Shown here piece by piece: positions 18,920 through 31,684 of a DNA stretch of 64,000 bases (positions are counted from its first letter, which is position 1; every line of letters begins with the position of its first letter). A program made the position numbers and the translations under genes. The notes under the pieces are model-generated. The model did no database searches and was not told where the DNA came from. It saw only the letters and a program-made list of their open reading frames with translations. This DNA is from Takakia lepidozioides (taxonomy: Eukaryota > Streptophyta > Takakiopsida > Takakiales > Takakiaceae), in the NCBI GenBank assembly GCA_030704615.1, contig CM060734.1:30644042-30708041 (forward strand), given 5' to 3'.

Positions 18920-21900
18920 ATGGCAGGCGCGTTGAGGCTGCGCTCGCTGGCACACTCGTTGCGGCGGATTTGTGCAGTTTGTGAAGATTCGACAGCTTTT
19001 CATGGCTCGGTCTCACAACCTTCTTCTTCAGTAATGCCCATGCCTTTTTCCCTTGCGGTGGTGTAGAGTCTGAAATTGAAGAGGTTCGCCTTTGTGTTAT
19101 TTTACTGGTCCGTTTAGCAAAGCCGTCTACAGTAGTAGATGAAGTATGCAGAAATCTTGTGATCTTATTCAGTCCCTACGTTGTAAGTTCGACTGTATGG
19201 TATGCTAAATTTGGGATTGAAGAAGCTGCAATGGAATTTGAGAGTTGAGCATTCCTTGCTGGTTCCCTTTCAGAATTTGCGGGTAAATTTCGTGCAAGTG
19301 TATTGGGCGGAAAGGTCTGGAGAGTAGAGGATAGTGAGCGTACAAAGCCAAGGCGGCAGAAGGATCACTGGTCTGGGCGCTTATGAATCCTTCAAACTCC
19401 CTTGAATTAAGTAGGATGCGCCACCGAAAATCGAGGGGAAAAACTCTGTCCTACTTTTTGTAGTGGCCTTTAATAAATTGGAAGGCAAAACAGATTTCCA
19501 CTATTTGCATTCTGTAAATGGACGTAAGGATAGAAGTTGTTTTCTGAGGGGGGCTAGGATTGGATGCTTGCCAGGACCCTGGGCGAATATCCAGACCCAC
19601 TTTTTTCAGCAACCGACAGTGTGTGAGCTCAGAGGCTAGAAAAGGTGAGGATCTCATTTTCATTTGCTTGGCGGCAGCCTTGTTAGTTCCTTGAATGGGT
19701 TGAGAGGTTGTTGTATCGAACATCACAACAGATAAGATGTGGTCTTTTCATGTGTTGTATCTTCGTCTCTCTCTGGCCCCCCTCCAATCAAACACATGAA
19801 TGCCCTGTAACTGAAAAGCACTTGGCTGTGCACAAGTGTTATGGCAATGTTGATATGTATTCATAGGATAATGCATTACAACCCAACAAGTGGGATCTGA
19901 ATCTGAAGGAACCCCTCAGGTTTGCATTATACATTTGGAACAATCAGTCTTCCCGGTTGTAAGTGTCTTGTTCCTTTTTGTAAAACTCCTGTCTCATATC
20001 AATTTCACGAACCACATCGAGCATGAAGGTAAACACATTCTTGTTTGTGTGTCTTAACCTCTCCAAGATAAACCACCTCCATAGGGAACACCTGCCATAT
20101 GGATGACAACGCTCTGATTTGACGGTTTCATACAGATCCTTTGTCATGGCTTGCTATGGTATGTTTTGACAATGGTTCCTAGTAGGGTTTAGGGTTCAAG
20201 GTTTAAGGATTGATATCTGTTTGTAATTCCATTCTGATTCTCTTTTGTTAAAGTAGGCAAGCGTCGTCAGAAGCAAACAGAAGCTCCTGATGACTCCAAC
20301 AGAGTGGATCCTGAGTCGAAGAAAGAGCAATTGTTGCGAGCTGCTATTGCACAGATCACAAAACAATATGGGAAGGAGACCGTGATGTGGCTGGGTCGTG
20401 ACACCCACCACCATGTCGACGTCATTTCTACTGGCTCTCTAAATCTTGATCTTGCTCTTGGTGTTGGTGGGCTCCCCAAGGTACCACTTCCCTTTCAGAA
20501 AGAGGCTGTGTTTGTGTGTGTCTCCTTTACACAATTGAGTCTTCTTGCCTTTTGGAGTTTAACTTTCTTGTTCACATAGCTGGGTATCTGTAGAGACATT
20601 ACAGACTTGGCAGAGAACACAAACCTCAGCATAATGGCAGAGACATTCACGATCCTAATGTCTGTTGTTAGATGACAGGGGCGGGTAGTGGAGATATATG
20701 GGCCGGAAGCCTCTGGGAAAACCACACTTGCTCTCCACGTCATTGCGGAGGCTCAGAAGATAGGAAGAGGTAAGTCACCTTAGGCATTCACCTTTGACTG
20801 AAAATAAGTGCAAATTAAAATGACTCAACCAAAATAGTGTACTCGTGAGGGGATGGATTTGATCTTAGGTTGTCTCTCTGTTTCTAACTCCCTCCAGCAG
20901 CAGCATAGTCAAGCTTTGTGTCTTTCTGTCATTATCCCCTTTTCTGACAGGACATTGCTACGGCAAACAACGTCTTATGAGTACATTCTGACAGGACATT
21001 GCTGTTGGTGTGCTTAGGTTATTGTCTATTTGTGGATGCGGAACATGCTTTAGACCTTCACTTTGCAGAGGGGCTGGGTGTGTGCACCAAGGACCTTCTG
21101 TTTGTGCAACCCGATGAGGCTGAGCAGGCTTTGGACACTGTTGACACTTTCGTGCGTTCTGGCACCACTGATGTCATCGTTGTTGACAGTGTAGGGGCTC
21201 ACTTGCTCCTTCCTTGGCTCTGTTCTCTGCGCTGGCTCTACATGGCTTCTAACCTAGAGAAGAATAACTACTTCTTTGGTCTCTCACAAACACACAGATA
21301 TAAGTCTGGGTTGAAAGGGTGGAGACTCTCTGGAAGCCGTGATCCTCCTGGGGTCCACCTGCAAGGGTAAGGGATTTTTGCAAGTGATGCTTTCATGAAG
21401 AGCTTTCTGAAGGAAATTTTCAAGGGCAGAATTAACATCATTCACAAAGGTTCCACTACTAAAGTGCCTTTGCAAAGAGGATAGTCCTTTATTTTTCTCT
21501 CCTCTTGGCCCCTTACCTTCACCTTTTCTTCTTGTCCTAGACGATTTACATTGAAGGCGACTCCAGTATCCTCTGGTTTATCTGTGAGAAAGAGGGTGGG
21601 AAAGAATTTACAGGGGTCTGTTAACAGTAGTTGCTGCCAGAATTGGCCTTCGTCAGGGACTGCTCAAGTGGTTGCTACAGTCTTCCTTTCATGCTTAGCA
21701 ATATTCCTAGACGGTTGATTTGCTGTATCAAATCAGGAAAATAAAGTATCCATGCTTGACAATGTATGGGAGGAATGACAGGTGGCAGCACTGGTGCCCA
21801 AAGCAGAGCTAGAAGGGGAGATGGGAGAGCACCATATGGCACTGCAGGCACGTCTCATGAGCAAAGCTCTCCGCAAGTTGACACATTCACTCAATAGCTC

Positions 21901-23554
21901 CCAAACTATCCTCATTTTCCTCAACCAGGTGAGCAATTGCTACAAACTACCTTTTACGGGTGGATATTGGGCTGTCTTTTGTGCTTAAACACGGTCAGCA
22001 ACTCAGTTCAGCTATCTAACAGGACTCTGAAACATCAGGCATATGTCAACTGATGACAAAAGGTTGAATTTCCAGAGTTCCTTGGTATTATCCCATTGCT
22101 TAGCATAGATGGGTTGGTAGCGACTGGTAATAAGGCATAATTGAATGTACTCATAAGACTTTGTTGGCCATACCCTTGTGGCCGTAGACCCTGAGTTTGG
22201 ACTGAAAATAGGGCAGAATAGAATGTACTCATAAGATATTAATTGCCGGAGCCTTGTGGCCATAGACCCCGGCCCAGTTTGGGCGGAACAAAAGGGACCG
22301 GAAACTACATTTTTGAAGGGCTCACTCCGGTAGTGTGACTTACCTTGGTATAAACAATTATCTCAGGCTTTCCAGATATCCTCTAGGCCCTTCACACAAG
22401 CATCAATCTGCTGTGTGTGAGCAGCCCAAAAGTTAGTCCGGAACAGGGCCAGGGCCTTAGGCCCAGCCTCAGATTTTGAAATTTGGTGAACAGAAGTGCC
22501 GAACAAAGGTGCCAGGACAGTGTTCGTCCTGAAGAGGGTCACTCTTTGGTGAGAATATCCTGGCCAATGTATCACAAAATGGATATTGTGTTCAGGTTGC
22601 CCGCATGTTGGGAAAGGATAATAGGGCATAATAGAATGTACTCATAAGACATTGTTTGCTGTAGCCTTATCGCCATAGACCCCGCGCCCAGTTTGGGTGG
22701 AACAAAAGGAATCAAAATAGGGCACAATAGAAAGATCCAGGGAGGAGGAGAGGAGATGTGGACGTTTGGATGATGTGGCATGTGTTGATGCAACAGACAA
22801 GAGCAAAATTGAACACTTTTGGTGGAGTACCAGCTGAAGTGACATCAGGGGGGAATGCTCTCAAGTTCTACGCATCGGTTCGTTTGCACATTAGGAGAAA
22901 GTCTCAGCTGAAACGTGGTGAAGAGGTAGATTTCCCACCATTGGCTTCGCTTGGCAATTGGCAATTGTGTAGGCAATTATAGGGCTTGCATGTACATGGG
23001 GATATTGTTGTGTGTGTACGAGTACATGTTATCCGTTCTATGTCATGCTATCTTAAACGAAGACTTGTATAGCTCATAGACCTTGTGAAAGCTACAGAGT
23101 CTTTATTCCAGATGAGAGATACCTGAAAGTATGTAAGTACACCTTGCTGTGCTGGGTGCAGGCATATGGGAATGAAGTTATTGTGAAAGTGGTGAAGAAC
23201 AAAGTGGCTCCTCCATTCAGGACTGCGGAATTCGACATTGTGTTTGGCAAGGGCATATCACGGGAAGGCGAAATCCTGCAGCTAGGTGCAAAGCATGGTT
23301 TCTTGGGGATGTCGGGGTCATGGTATGCGTACGAGGGCAGGAATTTTGCAAATGGGAAAGACAATGCTAGGAGATATCTTAAAGAGCATCCAGACCTAGC
23401 TGACACACTGATGATGGCAATCAAAGAAAAGGTCTTGAGTACCTCGAGTGAGAGCAGTGAGAGCGGAAGGTTGGACCCTGTAAAGGAAGGTTTGGATGAT
23501 GTGGCTTATGATGCTCAAGAGCAAGACCTTGATCATCTCGAGGGAACAGGGTAA
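18920..23554 (+). CDS. RECA3: mitochondrial-type RecA recombinase
   Basis: Exon 1 (18920-19030) encodes an Arg-rich presequence, [20 protein letters not shown]. Core exons are about 20257-20480, 20679-20769, 21018-21190, 21782-21928, 22797-22925 and 23162-23554. Motifs in order are [18 protein letters not shown], Walker [19 protein letters not shown], Walker [23 protein letters not shown] and [13 protein letters not shown], followed by a C-terminal part ending EGTG. RecA forms filaments on single-stranded DNA; plant mitochondrial RECA suppresses ectopic recombination between short repeats in mtDNA. Exon 1 and exon 2 phases do not match (exon 2 needs one carried base), so an extra small exon or another donor exists in the ~1.2 kb first intron. 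The RECA3 versus RECA2 assignment is tentative. Confidence 0.85.
22130..22720. repeat. intronic diverged repeats in RECA
   Basis: The word 'gaatgtactcataaga' followed by 'ggccatagacccc' or a close variant occurs near 22145, 22221 and 22633, the first two about 77 bp apart. All lie in the intron 21929-22796. They resemble a decayed tandem or transposable repeat; no coding sequence is present. Confidence 0.6.
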
Positions 23555-26500
23555 GACTGAAAACTTAAGACAGACAAAGTTGTGGTCGATATTCTTTACC
23601 CATATTGCTGCTATGAGCTCTTGGCGTTCAAGTATTTTGTCCTCAACTGAATTGAGTGGAAGTTGTCGATCCCCCGAAGGAGTTGGAGAAAGGGGAGAAC
23701 AAAAGAATTCTATCAGGCAACCCCTTTTACCAGACACCCTATCTTGTCAGGTTGCTGTGAGCATTGTAGTCATGCAAGCAAATTGCAACTGTGTTTTCGT
23801 ATTGGAATCTTGTACATCTGAGTTTGTCATGTGAGTATGCATGTTTGCATCCAGCTTGGCACTCAATGTTGGAACAAAACTTTGGTCTTTCTGTCAGGAC
23901 CATGTTATATGTTCAGAACTTCCTGCCTTGCTGCCAAATCAAAATAGTTTGTCATTCTCAAATCTAACTTTGGGCTGAGTCTGAAAGAGACCATGAGTGC
24001 AATCTAATCTGCAGCAAGCAGTGGTACAGCTTGAGGTACGCGAGGAGTTGGAACTGAGGTTTTTGGGTTCTTCAGCCCGACCTCGCCCTGTCATGACTTC
24101 AAAACCAGGGCTCTCTTGCTTCTGTGAGGTGGTGCCTTAATATGCGCAACTGGCTGTATCATTACACACTATTGGACCAAACCCGTTTCAAGAGATGGTT
24201 CCAGATCGGTTCGTTCAGACTTTTTTTAACGAGTGTGGTCCATGTTCGGTTTCAACTTTTGAAACCTGGGGCCGGTTCTGATTACGGGTTATTTGTTTAA
24301 TAAAAAGACATCGATTCTCAATCATGTTCCACTTCCTCTTTTAAATATATAGAATTGAATTCAAACTATTGTAAATTGTTTCATCATGTTGGATAATTAA
24401 AATATTACCCAGAACTCAGGATTTTATTAGTTTTCATTAACCCTTAACCTCCCAAGCCCGTTTTCAACATTTTGGCCATTTTTGGTACCCTGGAAGACTA
24501 AAATGCCCATAACTCCTTATCACCTTTCATCCATAGGTTTCAACCATACAACATCGTACCTAGCTTGGTTATGTATAACCCCAATTTGGCATGATTCCAC
24601 CATAGAAATAGAAATATTATAATGCCTTTGTGGACCTTGAATTTGAGCTTCCACACAATACTCCTCCCAAAAAAAGGTTTGACCAGAATAAATGCTGGCT
24701 TTTTGTAATTTTCATTGCTTAAGAGACCGACAAATTCCAATGCACTGGTGCCATGACTATGTCCTTGCCAAATTTCAGGGCGATATGAGGGTTTTTTCTA
24801 TGGGCTGCTTTGTATGGGTGTATGTGGGGGTACAAAAGGTGAAAAATTGAATGGTGACAGGAGCCTCCAAAGGAGGTGCAATATTTCCTAACTTTTTGAA
24901 AAAACCGGTCGGTAGATGTGTGGGTGCCATGCCAATGCTCCACAATGTGAAGAAATTTATACAATTTAGTAAATTCTTAGGAAACTTTTTGGCCCTAAGT
25001 GCAATATTGTTTTGGGACCCACAACCGGACTTCAGGTGGGGCTCAGGGAGGATTTTCCGGCAGAATATTCCGTTTTTTGGGGGGGTCACGTCCCACCCCA
25101 TCGGCCGTAGGGGCAACGTGGCGCCACCCGCGCAACCTAAAAATGATAGGGTGGGCCGCCGCATGCAGACTCACCCTAAATCGGGACTGCAGCCGGTTTA
25201 GTCCTTTGTACCTGCCACCTGTCCAGGGGTAAAAGCATGATATGGTGGACCAAAAAGCACGTCCTGCCGTTGTTGTTCTACATTCAACCATCTAAGCTTG
25301 GATGTTTTGATCATACATTTTTTTTAGCATTAAATGTTTTTGTACATACATCATTTGTGGAGGGTTGTTATGATGTAAGAGAAGTATCGTTTTAAAATAT
25401 ATAGATTTGGTTCTATAACACTGATGTATTCTTGTTCACTCTATTTTGTCCTGTGCTTAACTTTTTGATCTAAGCCCTAGTGAAAGTTAGGCTCTGATGA
25501 ATATTATGACTTGAGTTTTTTTGTTCAAGTATCTTATATGGTATTATTTTGTACACAATTTACAGAATACAAAAATATATTATATTCTATTAGAAATAAA
25601 AAGATTGATGTTGAAAATGATATAAAATTGAAATGGCATTAGAACTACATGATATTTTATTATTTTATAACTATTTCAAAGATACAAGTATAGTTAAGAA
25701 CATACTCTAATGCCCTATGTTAATGGGCTTATTTAAATAATATTTTATTTCATGGGATTGGATAGTTGAGCTTTGCTTCATTATTGAGTAGTATAATTTT
25801 AATGGGAAATAGTATAGATGATTATTTTTTATAGTCTTTTTTTATGCACCGTCACTAAAGGGGATAAACACAATTCTAATCCATGCTCACATCACGATAG
25901 GAGGGCAAAAAAACAGATTATATGATACCATTAGAGAAATTTGTGGGTTCTGAGGCCCAAACAAGTAGTGTATTTAAGCACGATAAGTGCAACTCCAGTA
26001 CAAATTAAAATACAAATAGGCACATTCAGGAAGGGAGTGGGCGTGGGAGATGTGCAAACTGGATGCTATGAATGCCACAAATTTCATCCGCCAAATTTCA
26101 TCCTGAACTTTATCAATGAATGGAATTACCAGGTGTCATGCGATCATTTGATTATCTGACACCAAGCATTTTCCTCGATCTTCGCGGAGTGTTACACTTG
26201 GGTTCTTTTTGGCGTGCTAGTTTCTCGGCTCCTCGAGTCTCCTGTTTCTCGGTTTAGGGTTTCGAGGTTTAGTGTGCTTGAGATACATGCACCCACTGTG
26301 AAATAGTATGAGTTCTACACTATAGAGTCTAGAGGTTCTTGGCCAAGCTGACTTTCAGAGACACAGGGGCTGTGTGGATCATATCTTCACTCTAAGCTAG
26401 TGTATTCAGGGAAGGGAATAAGACGGGAAACCCGCCTTCGTCTTTTTCTTGGATGTCCTGGAGTTGAGCAGGAACTGAGAGCGGGAAGCCTACCTTTGAA

Positions 26501-26634
26501 CGGCAAACAGATGCAGAGAGGAAACGGGATTGCAAATGTGTGTTATATGCGCATCCTGAAGATAATACTCACTTTTTAATTCGTTGTCCTGGGTACGCTC
26601 ACCATAGAGACTTACTGACTGTTCTCTCTCTTAT
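23555..26634. other. intergenic DNA including an AT-rich stretch
   Basis: Nothing coding is recognised. About 24280-24450 and 25300-25900 are strongly AT-rich. About 24850-25230 has open frames on both strands without domains and looks like unclassified repetitive DNA. Confidence 0.4.
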
Positions 26635-28533
26635 GTTACAGGTGCCTAATTCCAGCTCAAGACAGGTGAAATTTATCTACTACAAGGTGGAGTTTTTTGT
26701 AGAGTTTCTTTAGACTGGCCTCAGCGAATTCGGGAAAAAAACCCATCATTGTTGTGTTCATTGTTAGGGTGGAATACCAGTCAGCAACAAGGTCTCCATT
26801 TCTCCACTTTCTGCCATCTTGGTATGTAATCGTTCTTGATAGGGCTTTGCATTGGTAGGTGGGATCTGCTGCCCTGCAGTGACTAACTATGAGCTGGATT
26901 TTTTCAGGTCACCGTTTTCGCACTACAGTAGTCTATGTCCCCTTGTGTGGCCTGATAAAAGTTTTTATGGTAGAGCTATATCAACAACAAAGTGAGTCCA
27001 AGGAACATGTAGACCCTGCTCTTGGCTTCAACTACTTGTGCTGAAAAGAAACAGACAAGAATGACCGTTGAAGCTTATGAAAAGTAATCATGTGTATTGC
27101 CTATGTGCTGAGGATTTCTTGGAACAAAGAAGTGGAGTTGGATCCAGAGGTATGGCTATTTGTGTTTATGCACGTACCGAGGGTTAAGTTGGCATAGGGA
27201 AGTGAAGGGGAGGTTTTTGGGGTTGGAAATGGACTTGTTTGTAACGTGGACAGCTTCTATGGGTCCTACAATTTTGTCTTGTTGGTACAATTGACCAACT
27301 GCAGCTTTTCAATTTGGCCTATTATCTTCAAGCTGGTCCAGTGAGGTGGGACCTACTAGGAGAGACACAGTCAGTTCATTGAGTTGTTTGCCAATAACTG
27401 ATTCTGAGCAGGGTTTAGGATTTCAGATAAGGTTAAAGAGAAGTAGAAGGGCATATATCACCATGCTTGAACTTTTTGAACTGTGTCATTCCATTCTTTA
27501 GAAGACTCCTCATTATTAGGCCTGCAAGTTCATTACATGAAATAGTGAATCACGTGTAAGGTTGTAGGGTTTTTTTCTCACATTGTCTCTTATGGTTGCA
27601 GGTGCCTAATTCCCGCTAGCATTGTTAGGGTGGATTACCAGTCAGCAACAAGGGCTCCATTTCTCCACTTTCTGCATTCTTGGTATGTACTTGTTCTTGA
27701 TAGGGCTTTGATTTGGTAGGTGGGCTCTGCTACTCTGTAGTGACTAATTATGAGCTGGATTTTTCCAGGTCACCGTTTTCGCACTACAGTAGTCTATGTC
27801 CCCTTGTGTGGCCTGATAAAAGGTTTTATGGTAGACCTAAAACAACAAAGTGGGTCCAAGAAACATGTAGACCCTGCTCTTGGCTTCAACTACTTGTGCT
27901 GAAAATAAACAGACATGAATGATAGTTGAAGCTGATGAAAAGTAATCACGTGTGTTGACTATATGCATTTTGAGGATTTCCTGGAACAAGCGGTGGAGTT
28001 GGATCGAGAGGTATGGCTCCCTCTGATGGGACATCTTGTAGCAAAGCCAGTGGTTGGGCTCTTGGCTGTGATGTTGTGTCTGCACTTGCTGTGTCTACCT
28101 CTGTCCACCTCATATTTGTGTTTATGCAAGTACTGAGGGTTAAGTTAGCATAGGGAACTGATGGGGAGGTTTTTGGGGTTGGAAATGAATTTGTTTGTAA
28201 CATGGACAACTTTTTGGGTCCTACAAATTTCTGTCTTGTTGGTGCAATTGTAAGACCGCACACACCAACTGCAACTTTTCGAATTTGGCTTTTATTATCT
28301 CAAGCTGATCCAGTTAGGTGGGACCTACTAGGAGTTGAGGCACAGTCAGTTCAGTGAGTTGTTTGCCAATAACTGGTTCTCCGCAGGGTTTTGAATTTTA
28401 GATAAAGTTAAAGAGAAGTAGAAGGGCCTATATCACCATGCTTGAATTTTTTGAACTGTGTCATGTTACATTCTGCAGAAGACCCCTCACTGTTAGGCCT
28501 GCAAGTTCATTACATGAAATAGTGAATCACATG
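26635..28533 (+). repeat. ~0.95 kb tandem duplication with exon-like borders
   Basis: Copy A (about 26635-27562) and copy B (about 27597-28533) are collinear: 'caggtgcctaattcc' at 26639 and 27599, 'ccagtcagcaacaag' at 26775 and 27638, 'gtcaccgttttcgcactac' at 26909 and 27769, and 'gttcattacatgaaatag' at 27527 and 28506. Copy B lacks about 100 bp near its start. Both copies preserve AG..GT-bounded segments (for example SPFSHYSSLCPLVWPDK), so the unit may include duplicated exons of an unidentified gene. A splice relation to the ORF at 28.95 kb is possible but unproven. Confidence 0.7.
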
Positions 28534-28699
28534 TAAGTGAAATAGGGAATCACCTGTTCAGGAGTTGATTGATTGCCTGAAGAGGTTTTTTTACCTTTGG
28601 CTGTTCAGGGTGAGTTTGGCATCCCCCCCTAAAGCTCCCGACGAGATGAATAGGTCCGACAGTGGGGTCAGCTGCAATGTATGACCAATAGCAGATATA

Positions 28700-28890
28700 T
28701 CCTAAGTTAATCGCCTCTATTTCTTGTCTGTAGTACATCAGGCAATTACAATCTCCTCTTCCTCTCTGCATCTGCTTACTAATCAAAGATAGGCTTCCCG
28801 TCTTGAGTTGTCTGTAGTTACAATCTCCTCTTCCCCTCTGCATCTGTTTAATGTTCTAGGGTAGGCTTCCTGTCTTACTCAGTGCTCTGT
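28700..28890. repeat. short tandem duplication upstream of the 29 kb ORF
   Basis: The block 'gtctgtagt...caatctcctcttcc...ctctgcatctg' occurs twice, about 70 bp apart (about 28727 and 28809), followed each time by 'taggcttcc'. It lies before a possible acceptor (TTGCAG near 28906) for the downstream reading frame. Confidence 0.6.
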
Positions 28891-28951
28891 CTGCAGTGAT
28901 TGCAGGGTATCCACGCCATCATTCGAGATAGAAAAAATTGATCATGCAAAC

Positions 28952-29963
28952 ATGGAGGATGGAGAGTTGTTTGGAACTCCTCTGAGCAGTCCCATTGATG
29001 GTTGATGGTTCTTTTGTTGACACGGTAGACTTAGTAGGAGCTGGTTCAGGAAGCCCACCTCCGATTGTTGAACGTCACGTCGATCCAGCTTCTCTCCTTA
29101 GTATCCACGCTGGTTTTACCCACCCAAGCCAATCAGACCACACATTTAGAGGTCAGACAACGTCCTTCTTACGAGGAAACATTTGGACTACCACCGATTC
29201 TGTCGGCCCTGGACTCTATCCCACAACACTTACTTCAACAGTTGCCTCTACGTCATTTGTTGCAGGCCCCACAACAGATAACCCAGACAATAATGACACG
29301 GAGACACGGCATGTATTTGATTTGAGTCCTATATTTGGCATTGTTGCTGGACCTCTTTCAAGGGCACGAATCCTCGACCTCATTGTGGGTTTTGCCCCTA
29401 TTCAAATTCACAGAAACAGGTACCTTGGTGGGACAATTAGAGGGGATCGATTTCGCCTCAGAGGGTTGGTAGCGGTTGAGGATTTTCCCTTGTTTGGAAA
29501 TGATGTATGGGTGGGGCCTGGTGGACACAATATATGGAGTCCACTCTTTGAGTGGAGGGAAGTGCCTGATATTCAAGATTATGATGTGGTTATTACTGAA
29601 AGAAATGAATTGTCTTGCACAGTTGTGACAATTTGGCAAACTCAGACAGGTGATGGATGAGAAGAAAGGGCTACTGCTATTTATGATTCTTCCTGGGAAC
29701 TGATGGACTTGGAAGTGCCCGACACTAATTCTGGAATTGGTTTTTCCCGACAATATCCACGGGTTGTGGATCTGGCCAAATTGGTGACAAGATGTTTTAG
29801 GTCAGTTGAGCAGCGCCATTGTCTACTATGTATTTTGAATGAATTTAGAAGCACGGTGGTGTGGAGTGAAAGAAAGGGGCAAAACATTTCCCCACGACAT
29901 TCACTTCAAGTCACCAGAGTACCATTCCGTCCCACCCATGTCGCAGCGGAAGAGAAGACATAG
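28952..29963 (+). pseudogene. broken ORF of unknown family
   Basis: The ATG at 28952 opens MEDGELFGTPLSSPIDG and then hits a stop caused by a 7 bp tandem duplication (gatggtt at 28997-29003 and 29004-29010). The frame beyond the duplication is open to an in-frame TGA at 29658-29660, then open again to 29963. The deduced product is about 320 residues with low-complexity Pro/Thr-rich sequence first, then a more ordered part (for example LSRARILDLIVGFAPIQIHR). No family was recognised. Two independent lesions suggest a pseudogene, although the first could be bypassed by splicing. Confidence 0.5.
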
Positions 29964-31279
29964 GTAGGACACACATCCGTCATAAATAATCAACTGCCTT
30001 GCATGTGATCACGCATGTTGCAAAACACCCAGCATAGCCTTCACAGATTTTCCATTGAAAGGTGGGCCTTGCCCGTGAAGAGCCGTCACCCTCTTGTATT
30101 CATGGCACCCCGTCAGACAGCCTGATCGAACTACCCGAGCTTATCCGGCATCAACTCATTTTCTCTCACTCTCTCTCATCTTTTACCTCTCGAGTCCAAG
30201 GGTCAGATCCAAATACACTCGTCCGTTACGCACGAGCTGCGGGTTTGACTGATCTCTAGAAGCAATAACAATGTTGCCATTTACAGATGCACCCTAATAT
30301 TCCATCTATGCAATGTGAAGTTTCCCCACTAGGTGGTTTGAGTGATGCACTACATACATGCCCTGATTTCCCAGCTATGGCACCCACACCCTTTACATGC
30401 TCAAACTGACCATAGCTGCAATCTTCCATGATGGCAACAATGCAGGAACTAATGCATCATGCAAGTGTGATTCCAGACACAAAAACCAAGCAGTGACCCA
30501 AACAGTCGATTTTTACTTCTTTATCATTATAATCCTTCCTCTACACAAAATACAGAGTCTGGAGCTTAAAGCCCAAGTCTCTCCTTCATGTCACCATCAC
30601 CACCTCCTTTTCTCTACCTCACTACCATCTCCCAAAAGCAAGAAGCCGCACCTTCTCACAAAAACTGCCTTAAAACCCAAGCCCTACTTGCCTGTGCAAT
30701 TACTACACCTGCAGCTCTTATAGTCGACCACATCAACTAGTCCTGTCTAGAAAACTAACTCAGCCGCCATAGCAAATACTGACTAAGGAACGGGAAAGTA
30801 AATCACAACCAAAAAGTAAGGCATGTAGACTGATGTCTGCTCCAGAATACAAAGTGTCAGCAGCCCGCCATGCCCGTGCTTGTGTGCTTGCATGAAGAAC
30901 GCCGTCACTCATAAATCCCGCCGATCTAGGGCACATGGATGTTTGGCGGATGGATGCCTTCATCCAGTGAACCATAATTCATCCATCACGGTCATTCATC
31001 CAACTACTTAAATGTTGTAAAATCTTAAGTACTTAGCCCCATCAAAAAACTGCAGAAAAATAAAAAATACCACATATTCACACTACAGTGGACCATCCTA
31101 ATTTGCAAGGAATTTGAATGCTTGGCCTTGTGTCTTTACAATTTAATCAGCCTCTGGTGATCAAAGCCATCTTGTGCTTTGGGGCTCATAATCTGACTTT
31201 ATTTCGGTTTGTGCAGAACTTATGCAATGTAGGAGACATTCAAGCTATTCCAGAGGACAATGTTGGGCAGTAGTTAGGA
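29964..31279. other. intergenic DNA, nothing recognised
   Basis: Short frames only. A GGATGAA/TTCATCC-type cluster at about 30950-31000 resembles motifs at 48.1 and 54.1 kb. No gene is supported. Confidence 0.35.
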
Positions 31280-31645
31280 ATGGCTAACAAGCAAAATGTG
31301 GAGAGGTTACGTGTAAGACATGTTTTTGGGTATAAAAAAAGTGCTGCAAGAAGAGCGAAGGATGTTCTTTTAGAGCATGAGCCAACTACACCAAATCATA
31401 TAGGCGTTCGAAAGGAAAAAGCACGTTTGCTGAAGGCAAAATGGAGGGAAGTCCGAGTGTTGAGGAAGAGCTTACCTCCTAATATTCTAACATGCAAGGA
31501 TGTTGTTGCCACTCAAGAGTATTTTGAGGCTGTTAGAGGTGGGTTGGCTGTAGTGAAAAGACCGTTTACAAAAGACAAGATTGCAACGAAACATACTCGT
31601 CCCCATCGCTCGTATGAAACAACGAGTGCGAGACTTTACATGTGA
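31280..31645 (+). CDS. hypothetical basic protein, 121 aa
   Basis: An ATG-initiated ORF of 121 codons starts MANKQNVERLRVRHVFGYKK. It is rich in Lys and Arg, with no signal peptide, membrane segment or recognised domain. It ends 39 bp before the left boundary of retroelement sequence at 31685. It may be a coding fragment truncated by that insertion, or chance. Confidence 0.3.
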   Translation: MANKQNVERLRVRHVFGYKKSAARRAKDVLLEHEPTTPNHIGVRKEKARLLKAKWREVRVLRKSLPPNILTCKDVVATQEYFEAVRGGLAVVKRPFTKDKIATKHTRPHRSYETTSARLYM

Positions 31646-31684
31646 GGCGCTTGCACATGATCGTGATTGCAATCCGGACAATAT

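Noticed and set aside
19944-20147. Minus-strand 67-codon frame in the RECA first intron
   Set aside because: It looks protein-like in composition, but has no recognised domain, no splice context and no neighbouring exon.
24775-25291. Overlapping frames on both strands of 77-129 codons
   Set aside because: They lie in non-coding repetitive DNA, with no domain or consistent start.
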